This document shows positions 5,780 through 15,179 of a stretch of 37,648 bases of DNA, in pieces. The number at the start of each line of letters is the position of its first letter. Position 1 is the first letter of the stretch. The position numbers and the translations under genes were made by a program. The notes under the pieces are model-generated. The model worked only from the letters and a program-made list of their open reading frames with translations. It was not told the DNA's origin and did no database searches. The stretch lies in contig JAPLVK010000022.1 in assembly GCA_026397175.1 (NCBI GenBank), forward strand, positions 88,509-126,156, written 5' to 3'. This DNA comes from Candidatus Berkelbacteria bacterium (GTDB taxonomy: Bacteria > Patescibacteriota > UBA1384 > DTJR01).

Positions 5780-8572
5780 TTAAATGCTACCAAGCTTACG
5801 AAATTCGGCCGCTTTTTTTATTATCTCCCATGATTTTATCATCTGGCTATGGTGCATTGCAACTGCTTGCGCAATATCAGTAGCCACCACAGCTGATCCT
5901 GGGCTTTCTGGCGTATCAAACATATCAACTACCGGCATGGATTTTTCAGTAAATCCGACAGCATTAACTATGACGCCCACTTTTCTTAAGTCATCTACGA
6001 TCGCTTTTGATCGGGCAGCTGCCTCTACATGCAACGAATAATTACACGATTCTTTGCCACAAGCACTGCACCAAAGATTGCCGTCCGAGAGAATTGTTAA
6101 TGTCTTTACCATCTTTCCCGACATTATTTTAGTAACAGTTTCGGGTTGAGACATTAGAGCGTCTCTGTACGCTTCAAGTGCACCAACCATGTCGCCGGCA
6201 CCTTGCTCGGTTTGATCAAGAAGCTTATAAAGTTCCGCTAATTGCGTCATTGTTATCTCTCGCTCTCCGGAAGTCAACTCGCGAAATTTATCTTTCCCAT
6301 GAATCGAGAGTAAGTGGTTACTGATGAATGGCAGCTCGGATAATTCTCCGGCAAAATATTTTAGCTGTTGGTTGATTTCGAATCCATGATAAAGAGCGGA
6401 CATGACAAATGTTTTCTGATATTCCTTGAGGGAATGTCCATTACGATCGCTTGCTTCCATTGAAGCAGTTAGGTCAAGAAGAAAGTCGTTGGAAAAATCA
6501 ATGGGGAGTTTAATCTCTCGTTCGCCTCGTTTTACTTTTTCGAAACCATAGGGATCATCGCTTCCCGAGAGCAAGTCAATTGCTGCCGAACTGGGATCAA
6601 CTAGGTCATCCCCTAAACTCTGACGGGACTGAATAATTCTGGTCTTGTCGGGCAAGCGATAAGCAACCAAGAAAAGTTCAAAAAACTTTTTCCATTCATC
6701 ACCAAGGGTTGAATCTCCTATCTTATCTATAGTATTTTCCCGAGGAATTTTAGTTTGGTTGGCTTCATCTATATATTTCACAACCCGTTCCCATTCTTCA
6801 GGAGAAATCCCATATTCTTTCAAAAATTCTTCCTGCATCCTTTGTTTTGCAGTATCTTCGCTCCCTAAAATCTCGTTGTATTTATTTTGCAAAAACTGGT
6901 TGAATTTCTCGAGTTGGTCTTGGGTTAGTTCTAGCCCTTCATCTTCAGTTTCACCCTCGTAACCTGTTTCGCCATCTTCTTTCTGCTCACGCATTTCTTC
7001 GCCACCGCCACTGCCACCTTCCTCTTTTTCTTTCTCCTCCTCTTCATCGTCTTTTTTAGGAGGAGTTGCGTCAATTCTTTTCCAAATCCCTTCTGTAATA
7101 TCAAAAAATTCCGTCCATGCATGTTTGGTACCGGCGAGTGGAGCAAATCCAAATCGTTTGTCGGTAACATAATAGCCGGTGACCATTCGGGCTGGAATTC
7201 CAAGTGATCTTAGCTGGGCTATTAAATAAAAATTAGATACATCGCAATCAGCCTTTTTAACATTCTCGAGTGTTTTAAAATATTCCTGACCCGCTTGACC
7301 GAGCATTGCTCCGACTTCATCCGAATTAACATATTCGAAATCCTGGCGAATCTGACCGACTATCCTTTTTGCCATTGCACTAGCAGAGATATCGGTTTTG
7401 CCCAATTCGTCTAAACGGGCAGATGTTTCCGGACTGAATAAATCAGAGGCAGCCACCGAAGACTTTTCTACCTCGGTTGGATCAAGTGACATAAAATCAG
7501 GGGCTTTTTTTTGAACAACAAATTCAAACTCATACTCCTGCCCGATTTCTTCTGTGTCTGATCGCAAATCAGCAGAAATGAGGCAGATGCCTTTCGGGTC
7601 TCGTTTAATAACTAGACCAGGGGTCAAACTGCCTCTAATAATCTCGGCGCCGGCTGGCAATGGAATGATGAGCGGTCCATCGGCTAATTTCTGCCCATCG
7701 GTACCCTTAAATTGATACTGTTTTATTTCCTCGTTCTCATCAATTTCCAGCCCCTCAACGCTTTGGGCAGTTTGCGGAGTCGCAACCACTTGCATACTCT
7801 CCCAATCAACACCATCAAATACTTTTTCGCGGTAATGGCCGCCAAAAAATGGATAAACTCTTTGCAAAATCTCGCTCTCATTGAGCGGCTCGCCCTCGTT
7901 GTCTTCGGTAGATGGTTTAAACGAATCGCCAACAGTTTCTTCCAGCTGCCGGTCCAACTCCATGGCTTGCTGAATTATTGGCGTAATAAATCTTTGGTAA
8001 TAATCAAGTTTTCTGTCAATTGACACCGCGCCATCAGCAATAGCATCCAGAGGATTCCCACCGGTGCGTTTACTTGCCGGCAAGGACTCAAAAGATATTT
8101 TAAGCTCACTGGACATTTCGGGAAAACTGCCAGTCGCGACATATTGGAAACAGGCATTTGTTGCTTCGCGCTTATACGAGTCTGCAGGGGGTAAACCAGC
8201 TAAGACCTGCTCAAGGTTCTGTCGTTCCGATTCTCTTAATCGCTGTGCCGCCCCCCATAAGGCGATATTTCCGATGACCTCCGGGTCCGTTTCCGAAAGT
8301 GTTTTAATGTCTTCTGTTTTCTCACTGCGTAAAATATTTGCAATTTCAGATTGTCTCATCGCCGTTGTGGCAGCGGTAACCTCGGCTTGTTCTGTATTTT
8401 TAAATAATTCAGGGTTGACAACAACGGTATTGCTATCAGTATCAACACTCAATTTTTGGCTAACATTGCGATCCCATAGAATTTGATAGCCTAAAATATT
8501 CGCAATCCGTGGGGTGGGTATCGCTTCAATGGTTACTTCCTCTTGACCATCAATTGGTTCGTTTTCTGGCAT
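5780..8572 (-). CDS. Transglutaminase-like plus von Willebrand factor A (vWA) domain protein, partner of the MoxR-like ATPase
   Basis: 930 aa; ADCDVSNFYLIAQLRSLGIPARMVTGYYV...TKHAWTEFFDITEGIWKRIDATPP (Cys-His-Asp transglutaminase-like core), acidic/Gly linker, then LLDLTASMEAS (MIDAS-like DxTxS)...LTILSDGNLWC...VGVIVNAVGFTE. 18 bp upstream of the AAA+ gene. Confidence 0.8.
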   Translation of the reverse strand: MPENEPIDGQEEVTIEAIPTPRIANILGYQILWDRNVSQKLSVDTDSNTVVVNPELFKNTEQAEVTAATTAMRQSEIANILRSEKTEDIKTLSETDPEVIGNIALWGAAQRLRESERQNLEQVLAGLPPADSYKREATNACFQYVATGSFPEMSSELKISFESLPASKRTGGNPLDAIADGAVSIDRKLDYYQRFITPIIQQAMELDRQLEETVGDSFKPSTEDNEGEPLNESEILQRVYPFFGGHYREKVFDGVDWESMQVVATPQTAQSVEGLEIDENEEIKQYQFKGTDGQKLADGPLIIPLPAGAEIIRGSLTPGLVIKRDPKGICLISADLRSDTEEIGQEYEFEFVVQKKAPDFMSLDPTEVEKSSVAASDLFSPETSARLDELGKTDISASAMAKRIVGQIRQDFEYVNSDEVGAMLGQAGQEYFKTLENVKKADCDVSNFYLIAQLRSLGIPARMVTGYYVTDKRFGFAPLAGTKHAWTEFFDITEGIWKRIDATPPKKDDEEEEKEKEEGGSGGGEEMREQKEDGETGYEGETEDEGLELTQDQLEKFNQFLQNKYNEILGSEDTAKQRMQEEFLKEYGISPEEWERVVKYIDEANQTKIPRENTIDKIGDSTLGDEWKKFFELFLVAYRLPDKTRIIQSRQSLGDDLVDPSSAAIDLLSGSDDPYGFEKVKRGEREIKLPIDFSNDFLLDLTASMEASDRNGHSLKEYQKTFVMSALYHGFEINQQLKYFAGELSELPFISNHLLSIHGKDKFRELTSGEREITMTQLAELYKLLDQTEQGAGDMVGALEAYRDALMSQPETVTKIMSGKMVKTLTILSDGNLWCSACGKESCNYSLHVEAAARSKAIVDDLRKVGVIVNAVGFTEKSMPVVDMFDTPESPGSAVVATDIAQAVAMHHSQMIKSWEIIKKAAEFRKLGSI

Positions 8573-8643
8573 ATGACCTTTATTTAGTTAAACGGAAATT
8601 TGGAAATCTTTGCCTATAAAATATGTAAGTTGAGTCCTGAAAA

Positions 8644-9261
8644 TTAGAATTTTATCTTTGCAATTTCCTTTTCAAAAAAATGTTGGATTTGTTTTTTGGT
8701 TGTTTTCTTTTTCAAAAATATTATGTTTATGTCTTTAATGTCTTCCAGATAAATTAATTGTTCCAAAAAAAGCCGAGCGCTGAACTCATCACCATATTTT
8801 TTTTTGGCTAATTTGATAATTTCTTCCAAAGTACAATATTTTTTAGAAATAATAAAATACAAATCCACATAATCTTTAAAAGATCCCCTTCTTCCGATTG
8901 TATGAGCTTTACTGGCAGCGATTTCTTCAATTTGCAAAAGGTTAACATTTTGGTATTCTATTGGTTTTAAAACAATCCCGAAAGGGTAATATAAAAAAGT
9001 AAGCTTAACATCATCTACGAAAACCGTTAATTCGCCAGAGTTATTAATAGTTGGTCTAATTTTACTTTTAGGGAAAACCTGATTAACTTGATATAACAAT
9101 TTTTTGTCTATTTCTTTTGTGGAAAAAAAATCAAAATCCACTGAAATTCGATGTCCGATTTGCAAAGCCAAACTCGTTCCACCAGCAAGATAAAATTTTT
9201 TGAATTGGGATAATCTGGGAAATATTTTTTTATTTTCCGCTTTTAGCACTTCTGGGTACAT
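8644..9261 (-). CDS. AbiEii/AbiGii-type nucleotidyltransferase toxin-like protein
   Basis: FYLAGGTSLALQIGHRISVDFDFFSTKEID...LLQIEEIAASKAHTIGRRGSFKDYVDLYFI: NTase core typical of the AbiEii family. The ORF extends to 9288; start at MYPEVLK preferred. Confidence 0.85.
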   Translation of the reverse strand: MYPEVLKAENKKIFPRLSQFKKFYLAGGTSLALQIGHRISVDFDFFSTKEIDKKLLYQVNQVFPKSKIRPTINNSGELTVFVDDVKLTFLYYPFGIVLKPIEYQNVNLLQIEEIAASKAHTIGRRGSFKDYVDLYFIISKKYCTLEEIIKLAKKKYGDEFSARLFLEQLIYLEDIKDINIIFLKKKTTKKQIQHFFEKEIAKIKF

Positions 9262-9580
9262 AATTAAATTCCTTTTTATCAATATCAAAAATCAATGAAA
9301 GCAACCGTCGGGTTCTTGGTTTTATTGCTGTTACCGGAATTTCCAAAAGAATTTTTTTTATTGCATCTTGACCGTAATATTTTCTCAACCATTTCCAATG
9401 GTCAAGATCGCCATAATTTATTGTTTGAATGATAACTGTTTCTTTCTCTTTTTGAGGATTTATTTTGGCAAAGTCATAAGACCAAAAAAACGGCTTAAAA
9501 GATTGGGGTAATTTTGATTGGTTCCTATGGTTTAGATCATCCATAATATTTTTTCTTCTTACAAAATCACCGGTAGTCAT
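9230..9580 (-). CDS. DUF6922-like antitoxin candidate
   Basis: LPQSFKPFFWSYDFAKINPQKEKETVIIQTINYGDLDHWKWLRKYYGQDAIKKILLEIPVTAIKPRTRRLLSLIF; overlaps the 5' end of the AbiEii-like gene. Confidence 0.75.
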   Translation of the reverse strand: MTTGDFVRRKNIMDDLNHRNQSKLPQSFKPFFWSYDFAKINPQKEKETVIIQTINYGDLDHWKWLRKYYGQDAIKKILLEIPVTAIKPRTRRLLSLIFDIDKKEFNYVPRSAKSGK

Positions 9581-9621
9581 AACGCTATTATATCAAAATT
9601 TCTAGAAGCTATCCACTTTTT

Positions 9622-10302
9622 TTACGCATTTAGGCCGTCTTTGAGACGGATGATTTTTTTGCAGACCTTGGCTACATCCAAGTTGTGAGTAACGATCAAA
9701 AATGTCTTGTTCTCTTTGCGATTGAGTTTTTTCAAAATTTCCATAATCTCTAGCGAGGTCTTGCTGTCAAGCTCGCCAGTTGGCTCATCAGCCAAAATTA
9801 AAGCCGGATCATTTATCAGCGCTCGGGCAATCGCCACTCTTTGCTGCTGACCGCCGGAGAGTTCGTTTGGTTTGTGATTTATGCGATCTTGTAACCCAAG
9901 TAATTTTAAAAGTTTTTTAGCTCGTTCTTTTCTTTCTTTTGTTCGCATTCCCCCATATTTTCCAGCCAGCATCACATTTTCTAGTGCTGTCAAAGTGGGG
10001 ATTAAATTGAAGCCCTGAAAAATAAATCCGATTTTTTTGGAGCGAATTTTGTAGGCCTTTTTTTCTTTGAGCCGCGACATATCAACGCCATCAATTTCAA
10101 GCGTGCCTTCGTCTGGGCGATCAAGGAGTCCCAAAATGTGCATTAAAGTTGATTTGCCGCAGCCCGAAGGTCCGATAATTGCCGAAAAATCTCCTTCTTT
10201 AACTTCAATATCAACTCCGCGCAACGCAGCAACTATATTTCGCTTCGACATCTTGTATGACTTTTTTAAACCCTTAGCTTTAACAATTATCTTTTCTTTC
10301 AT
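9622..10302 (-). CDS. ABC transporter ATP-binding protein (MacB/LolD-like)
   Basis: GPSGCGKSTLMHILGLLDRPDEG, LSGGQQQRVAIARAL, LILADEPTGELDS. Confidence 0.95.
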   Translation of the reverse strand: MKEKIIVKAKGLKKSYKMSKRNIVAALRGVDIEVKEGDFSAIIGPSGCGKSTLMHILGLLDRPDEGTLEIDGVDMSRLKEKKAYKIRSKKIGFIFQGFNLIPTLTALENVMLAGKYGGMRTKERKERAKKLLKLLGLQDRINHKPNELSGGQQQRVAIARALINDPALILADEPTGELDSKTSLEIMEILKKLNRKENKTFLIVTHNLDVAKVCKKIIRLKDGLNA

Positions 10303-10351
10303 GATTCAACTTTATAAACTTTATTAACTTTTAACTTTATTAACTCGCGAG

Positions 10352-11551
10352 CTACAGCTCGCGGACCGCATCCACCACATTTAATTTTGACGCCCGAATT
10401 GCCGGAATAATCCCGGCTAAAATTCCAACCACAAATGAAAAAACAATTACCGCTATCAGAAAATTCGGTTCAATTAGAAAAATTTCCGCCCCCTTCGCCG
10501 CCATTTTGTTGTTGATAATATCTGCAGCCAAAACGCCAAGTCCCATACCGATCGCGCCGCCGACTAAACCGATAATTCCCGCTTCGAGCGTATATTCAAA
10601 CGCAATTGATCGAGGTGAGGCGCCGATTGCTTTTTTGATTCCGATTTCTTTGGTTCTCTCCGAAATTGACATCACCATGGTATTGACGATCGAAAACAAT
10701 CCGACAATTAGTGCCAGCATGGCCGAGCCCAAAATTATGGCGTTCATCGTCGCCGAGGCCTTGTCAATTAATTCCCCCATTTTTACCGGCGACATCACGG
10801 ACACATCTTTGCCGAATTGATCTTTGATTTCAGTGGCAACTTTCTCCGAATCGTAACCATCTTTCCACGAAACGCCGGCCATTGAATTTACATCCTCCGC
10901 TTTCAATCGGTTTTGAACGAAAAGCGATTCCATAAACGGATTTGACTCAATCAGCATTTCTCTCGCCGGCGTGATTGACATAAAAACATAATCGTCTGGG
11001 CCGGTCATGGTTTTATTGACAACGCCAACGACTCTAAATTCACGACCGTGAATTTTGTATGTATCGCCTGCGTGAAGTTTTTTGTCGGTGGCAATATTTA
11101 TGCCAATTGCAATTTCGTTGTCGGTAGATCCCGCACCCACCATTTTGCCTTCGCGCATATCCATCGTTTCCCAATTTCTATTTTTAAATTCGGAATTGAA
11201 ATCCGTGGCATAAATTGTCGCTGGCTGGCCCATATTCATTGAAGCGTTATCCGGATTCTGATCTTCGACCAACATCGAAACCATCGCCCCGACTTTATCC
11301 ACTCCATCAATTTGCGCAATTTTATTGATGGTATCAATCGGCAAAGTGCCAGATGACATTCCGTAAGAAGAGCCCTTTGGCGAAATAGTGATTTGCCCTG
11401 TGATATATTTTTTGCCGCCATCTATCATTTTGTTTAACTTGAGTGCCATCGAGCCCATCACCGTAAAAGCAAAAATTCCGATGACAATTCCAAAAATCGT
11501 CAAAAAAGTTCTGAATTTCCTGCGCCACATATTTCTAAAAATCTCAATCAT
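10352..11551 (-). CDS. ABC transporter permease (MacB/FtsX family)
   Basis: N-terminal TM with KFRTFLTIFGIVIGIFAFTVMGSM; C-terminal FtsX domain MSISERTKEIGIKKAIGASPRSIAFEYTLEAGIIGLVGG. Confidence 0.92.
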   Translation of the reverse strand: MIEIFRNMWRRKFRTFLTIFGIVIGIFAFTVMGSMALKLNKMIDGGKKYITGQITISPKGSSYGMSSGTLPIDTINKIAQIDGVDKVGAMVSMLVEDQNPDNASMNMGQPATIYATDFNSEFKNRNWETMDMREGKMVGAGSTDNEIAIGINIATDKKLHAGDTYKIHGREFRVVGVVNKTMTGPDDYVFMSITPAREMLIESNPFMESLFVQNRLKAEDVNSMAGVSWKDGYDSEKVATEIKDQFGKDVSVMSPVKMGELIDKASATMNAIILGSAMLALIVGLFSIVNTMVMSISERTKEIGIKKAIGASPRSIAFEYTLEAGIIGLVGGAIGMGLGVLAADIINNKMAAKGAEIFLIEPNFLIAVIVFSFVVGILAGIIPAIRASKLNVVDAVREL

Positions 11552-11674
11552 TTTTTTAATTTATTTCTACCTCGCTATATTAAAACGAAATTCAAAAAAT
11601 ATCAAGAGTTCCACTCTAAAACAAAATTTTCTTTTTTTGCTATAATAAATTAAACAACAATCCCAAGGAGGGTT

Positions 11675-13534
11675 ATGTATTGCTCTAAATGCGGAAAGAA
11701 ATTGTCGGATAAAGATAAATTTTGTCCGAAGTGTGGTCGTGATAATTCGGAGAAATCCAGTGAAGTCCACGAGGAAAAAGATAAACCCGAAGAAAGTACT
11801 AAACCCGTTGAGGCCAAACCGCCCAAAAAAGCCAATTCCGGATTGGTGTGTTGCGGAATTTTACTTTTATTAATCGGCGTTCCGATGATTTTCTCTATCG
11901 GCGCATACTCAAAGACGGCCAAATCCGGCACTTCCCCCGCCCCCGATGCTTTCGTGAAAGGTTTAACCGTGGTTTTGCTTGCCCTCGGTGCAGCTCTTTT
12001 GGTCTGGATAATCGTTTCTTTAATCAAATCATTTATCAAAAAACCAATTAAGACCGCGATCGTTCTTGGGTCGGTCCTTGTTTTCGCCGGCGTGATTATT
12101 CTCCTTAGCTACTCTTATTCTAAGTCCAGCGCCGCCGATAATTTTAACCTTATCCAAAGTGGACTTGCAGACACCCTCGCCGCCCAGTCGCTTGGCGATG
12201 ATATCGTCGCCGAAAAAAGCGACGCTAAATTTTCATCGGTTCACGAAAAATCACAAAAAGCGGTTGACAATTTATCGAAAATTCGTCCGCCCGCTTCTTT
12301 AAAGGACTACTACAATGCAATCAATGATTGGGCTAATAAGATTAATGATTCGGATAAAACCAAAACCAAATGGGCGAAGCGACCAGACGCGCCCGATGGG
12401 TTAAAAACCGCAATTAGCGGAAGCGTAGCCAAAAATCTTTTTCAGGAATCCCTAAATAAAATTGCCGGCGCGAAGGACTATGGTGATTGGGCAATTAAAA
12501 TTTCAGACAAAGACACGATGCGCTACATTTCTGCCGAACTTCAGGCACAGTATATTGCGCTTGGTGATATTTCCATCTCTTATGATGCGCCTTCATCAAA
12601 TTATTTAGCCGAAATTTTCTTTACGCCGGCGCAAGCAAAAAATACGCTGAAATTTCCTCGGGGCCGCTGTCCGGACTTTGGTCCTTGCCACACAGATTTA
12701 AAAAAGAAATTGCCACCGACTTATCAGTCGGCTCACAATTATTCGGTCAGCGACCCGGCGGCGCCGGCGCAGTGGAGCGCGGCTTGGGACGATATGTTAA
12801 AGACAATCACAATTGACGATGGTTATAATGTCGGCGGCGCCGGTATCACTCAAGGAAAGAAAGACGCGCCGCCAATTTCACCGATGCAGCAGGCGTTCAA
12901 TGATGAATGCACAGCTAAGGGTGGAACTCCGGGCGGCGCGGGCGGAGTTAAAGATCGCTTGCCGACAACATTATCTTCCGGCTACAACTGTGACTATAAA
13001 AACAATGGTCATTCTTGCTGGGATTTTTTGACCACCGGAGGTGGGAGATTTATGGGCGGAGATAGCGGCTGTCTGGAGCAAGGACTTTTGCCTCGCCCGG
13101 TGCCGACTCCCGTGCCAAATAACGGCGGCGGGAATAACGGCGGAGGTGGAAACAAAACTTCTACGCCCAAAAAGACCGCAGCTCCGACACATGACGGCAC
13201 TTATCGCGTTACCTACTCGGCAGCCCATTGCAATATAGATGTTCCCGGTGGATACAATTCATTTTTTGATGCCGCCGGTGTTTCGGACACAATCGTAGTC
13301 AGCTCAAATCGTGTTCACAATTTTGACAGCTCAACTTCGGCGATTGATTCATCCGGCAATGCTACTTATAATTATAATTTTAGTTACGGCGGCGCTAGTA
13401 GCGCGCAATTAACACAGACCTTTCATTTTAGCTCAAACAATGTAAGCGGCGAGGTGTCTTTCAATGTACAGGCCTATACTGAAGGTGCCTCCGGCACAGC
13501 AACCTGTTCGGAGTCGTTTTCTGGATCAAAATAA
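11675..13534 (+). CDS. Zinc-ribbon, membrane-anchored, secreted protein of unknown function
   Basis: 619 aa; N-terminal MYCSKCGKKLSDKDKFCPKCGRD, TM segments, long extracellular part with CWDFLTTGGG, Pro/Gly-rich linker; paralogous to 17970..19619. Confidence 0.75.
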   Translation: MYCSKCGKKLSDKDKFCPKCGRDNSEKSSEVHEEKDKPEESTKPVEAKPPKKANSGLVCCGILLLLIGVPMIFSIGAYSKTAKSGTSPAPDAFVKGLTVVLLALGAALLVWIIVSLIKSFIKKPIKTAIVLGSVLVFAGVIILLSYSYSKSSAADNFNLIQSGLADTLAAQSLGDDIVAEKSDAKFSSVHEKSQKAVDNLSKIRPPASLKDYYNAINDWANKINDSDKTKTKWAKRPDAPDGLKTAISGSVAKNLFQESLNKIAGAKDYGDWAIKISDKDTMRYISAELQAQYIALGDISISYDAPSSNYLAEIFFTPAQAKNTLKFPRGRCPDFGPCHTDLKKKLPPTYQSAHNYSVSDPAAPAQWSAAWDDMLKTITIDDGYNVGGAGITQGKKDAPPISPMQQAFNDECTAKGGTPGGAGGVKDRLPTTLSSGYNCDYKNNGHSCWDFLTTGGGRFMGGDSGCLEQGLLPRPVPTPVPNNGGGNNGGGGNKTSTPKKTAAPTHDGTYRVTYSAAHCNIDVPGGYNSFFDAAGVSDTIVVSSNRVHNFDSSTSAIDSSGNATYNYNFSYGGASSAQLTQTFHFSSNNVSGEVSFNVQAYTEGASGTATCSESFSGSK

Positions 13535-13560
13535 TTTAGCAATTAAAAATTGGGGGCATA

Positions 13561-14913
13561 ATGAAATATCTAAAGCTTTGTTTTGCGGCAAGTATAATTT
13601 TTGTTTTGGCTTTTGTGGGTGCAACAAAAACGAGAGCCGATGGAGGAATTTTTGTTCCAACTGATTTTTCCGGATACGAAACCGGCCAGAGAGCATTTAT
13701 TTATTTTGCCAATCAATCTGAAACTCTAGTCGTCTCGGCCAATTTTCGGGGCGATGCCAAGGATTTTTCTTGGGTTGTTCCGGTTCCGGCCAAGCCCGAA
13801 ATTGATAAAGCGGATTCGAGTTTATTTACCACTCTGGAGCGGATAACTCGGCCTGTAAGTACTTCGACGAGCTTTAGTTTGGGTGCGGCGACCAGCGATT
13901 TAGCACCTCAATCGAACTCGGTACAAGTAGTTGAACAAAAACAAGTTGGTATTTACGACACAGCGATCCTTAAAGCAACTGACGAGAATGCGCTTTCAGC
14001 GTGGCTTAACGCTCATGGCTATAGTTTTCCCACTGATAAAAACAGTGAACTCAAAAATTATGTTGATAATGACTGGTATTTTACGATCGCCAAAATCCAA
14101 ACGGAATTAGAAAACGATCCTTCAACAAACCGCCAGCTTGCGAAGGGAACGCTAACGCCGCTTAAACTGACATTTTCATCAGACAAAATTATTTATCCGA
14201 TGAAGCTCACCGGTATTGCTTTGCGTTTTGTGCAGCCAAGCGCAACCGCGACCGCAAGCGCGGGTGCGACTATTCCACCGGGCGCCATCTCCGAAACCGT
14301 TTCTCTCGATATGCCGATTGAGCTATATATTTTGTCCGACAACAAAGTTAATGCGGATGCACTCAAAACAGAGTATGGCAACTATCTCAATGAAACGAAC
14401 ATAAAAAACTTGAATACTGATCTAGGATCAAGTTTGATGCCGGCAGATCAAAAATTATTCTTGACCAAACTGACTGCAACTCTCTCGGCCAACACAATTT
14501 CTGATGATTTTACACTAATCAATGCTTCCGATAATCAGATTTATCCAAAGCCGGTTAATAAAACAACGGAGTTCTGGCTGACAAATTTGCTGTTTCTGGT
14601 ACTTGTCCCGCTAGCCATTATCTTTTTTCCGGTTCCGCTCGGTCTCATTTTTACCGTCTTTGTTATCTTGCAGACCTATGTCAAGAAAAAATGGCTGTAT
14701 ATTGTTGGCAGTATATATCAGATTTTGTTCTGTCTTACCCTTGTGATAATCGGTCTGGTTATAGTGTCAGGAAATAGCTCCGATATTTCCGGGCTCTTTC
14801 TCGAAAATGGTTTTATCGGTGGCATAATTGCGCTTTTAGTAACTCTTGTTTTTGGCATTTATGTGACAGTTAAAATGTTCAAGCACTACAAAATAACCTT
14901 CAAGTCAAAATAG
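13561..14913 (+). CDS. DUF2330-like secreted/membrane protein
   Basis: Signal peptide, then ADGGIFVPTDFSGYETGQRAFIYFANQSETLVVSANFRGDAKDFSWVVPVPAKPEI; C-terminal TM helices. Confidence 0.75.
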   Translation: MKYLKLCFAASIIFVLAFVGATKTRADGGIFVPTDFSGYETGQRAFIYFANQSETLVVSANFRGDAKDFSWVVPVPAKPEIDKADSSLFTTLERITRPVSTSTSFSLGAATSDLAPQSNSVQVVEQKQVGIYDTAILKATDENALSAWLNAHGYSFPTDKNSELKNYVDNDWYFTIAKIQTELENDPSTNRQLAKGTLTPLKLTFSSDKIIYPMKLTGIALRFVQPSATATASAGATIPPGAISETVSLDMPIELYILSDNKVNADALKTEYGNYLNETNIKNLNTDLGSSLMPADQKLFLTKLTATLSANTISDDFTLINASDNQIYPKPVNKTTEFWLTNLLFLVLVPLAIIFFPVPLGLIFTVFVILQTYVKKKWLYIVGSIYQILFCLTLVIIGLVIVSGNSSDISGLFLENGFIGGIIALLVTLVFGIYVTVKMFKHYKITFKSK

Positions 14914-14934
14914 AGGGCAGCTAGGGGACGGCAG

Positions 14935-15058
14935 CTAGGGGACGGTTCTCTTTTACAGGAGAACATTCGGCTTTTTATTTGAGCTCGTGATGATTCTTTA
15001 TTCTGGTTCCCCTAGTCCAAAACGCCAAATCAACAGGTTAAAAGAGAACCGTCCCCTT
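14935..15058. repeat. REPIN/MITE-like element, copy A
   Basis: Inverted termini aggggacggttctctttta ... ttaaaagagaaccgtcccct. Confidence 0.75.
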
Positions 15059-15179
15059 TAAGTTCCCTTACACGAGATTACTATAATGCAATTATGGATT
15101 TGTCCAGAAGGATCAATCAGCAGTTTAGTTTTTAAACATTCAGTGATAATATTTATAGTAACAATTAAGAAGGAGCGGA

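Noticed and set aside
6931-7203. 90-aa minus-strand ORF overlapping the vWA protein
   Set aside because: Out-of-frame ORF within the acidic linker region of the 930-aa protein.
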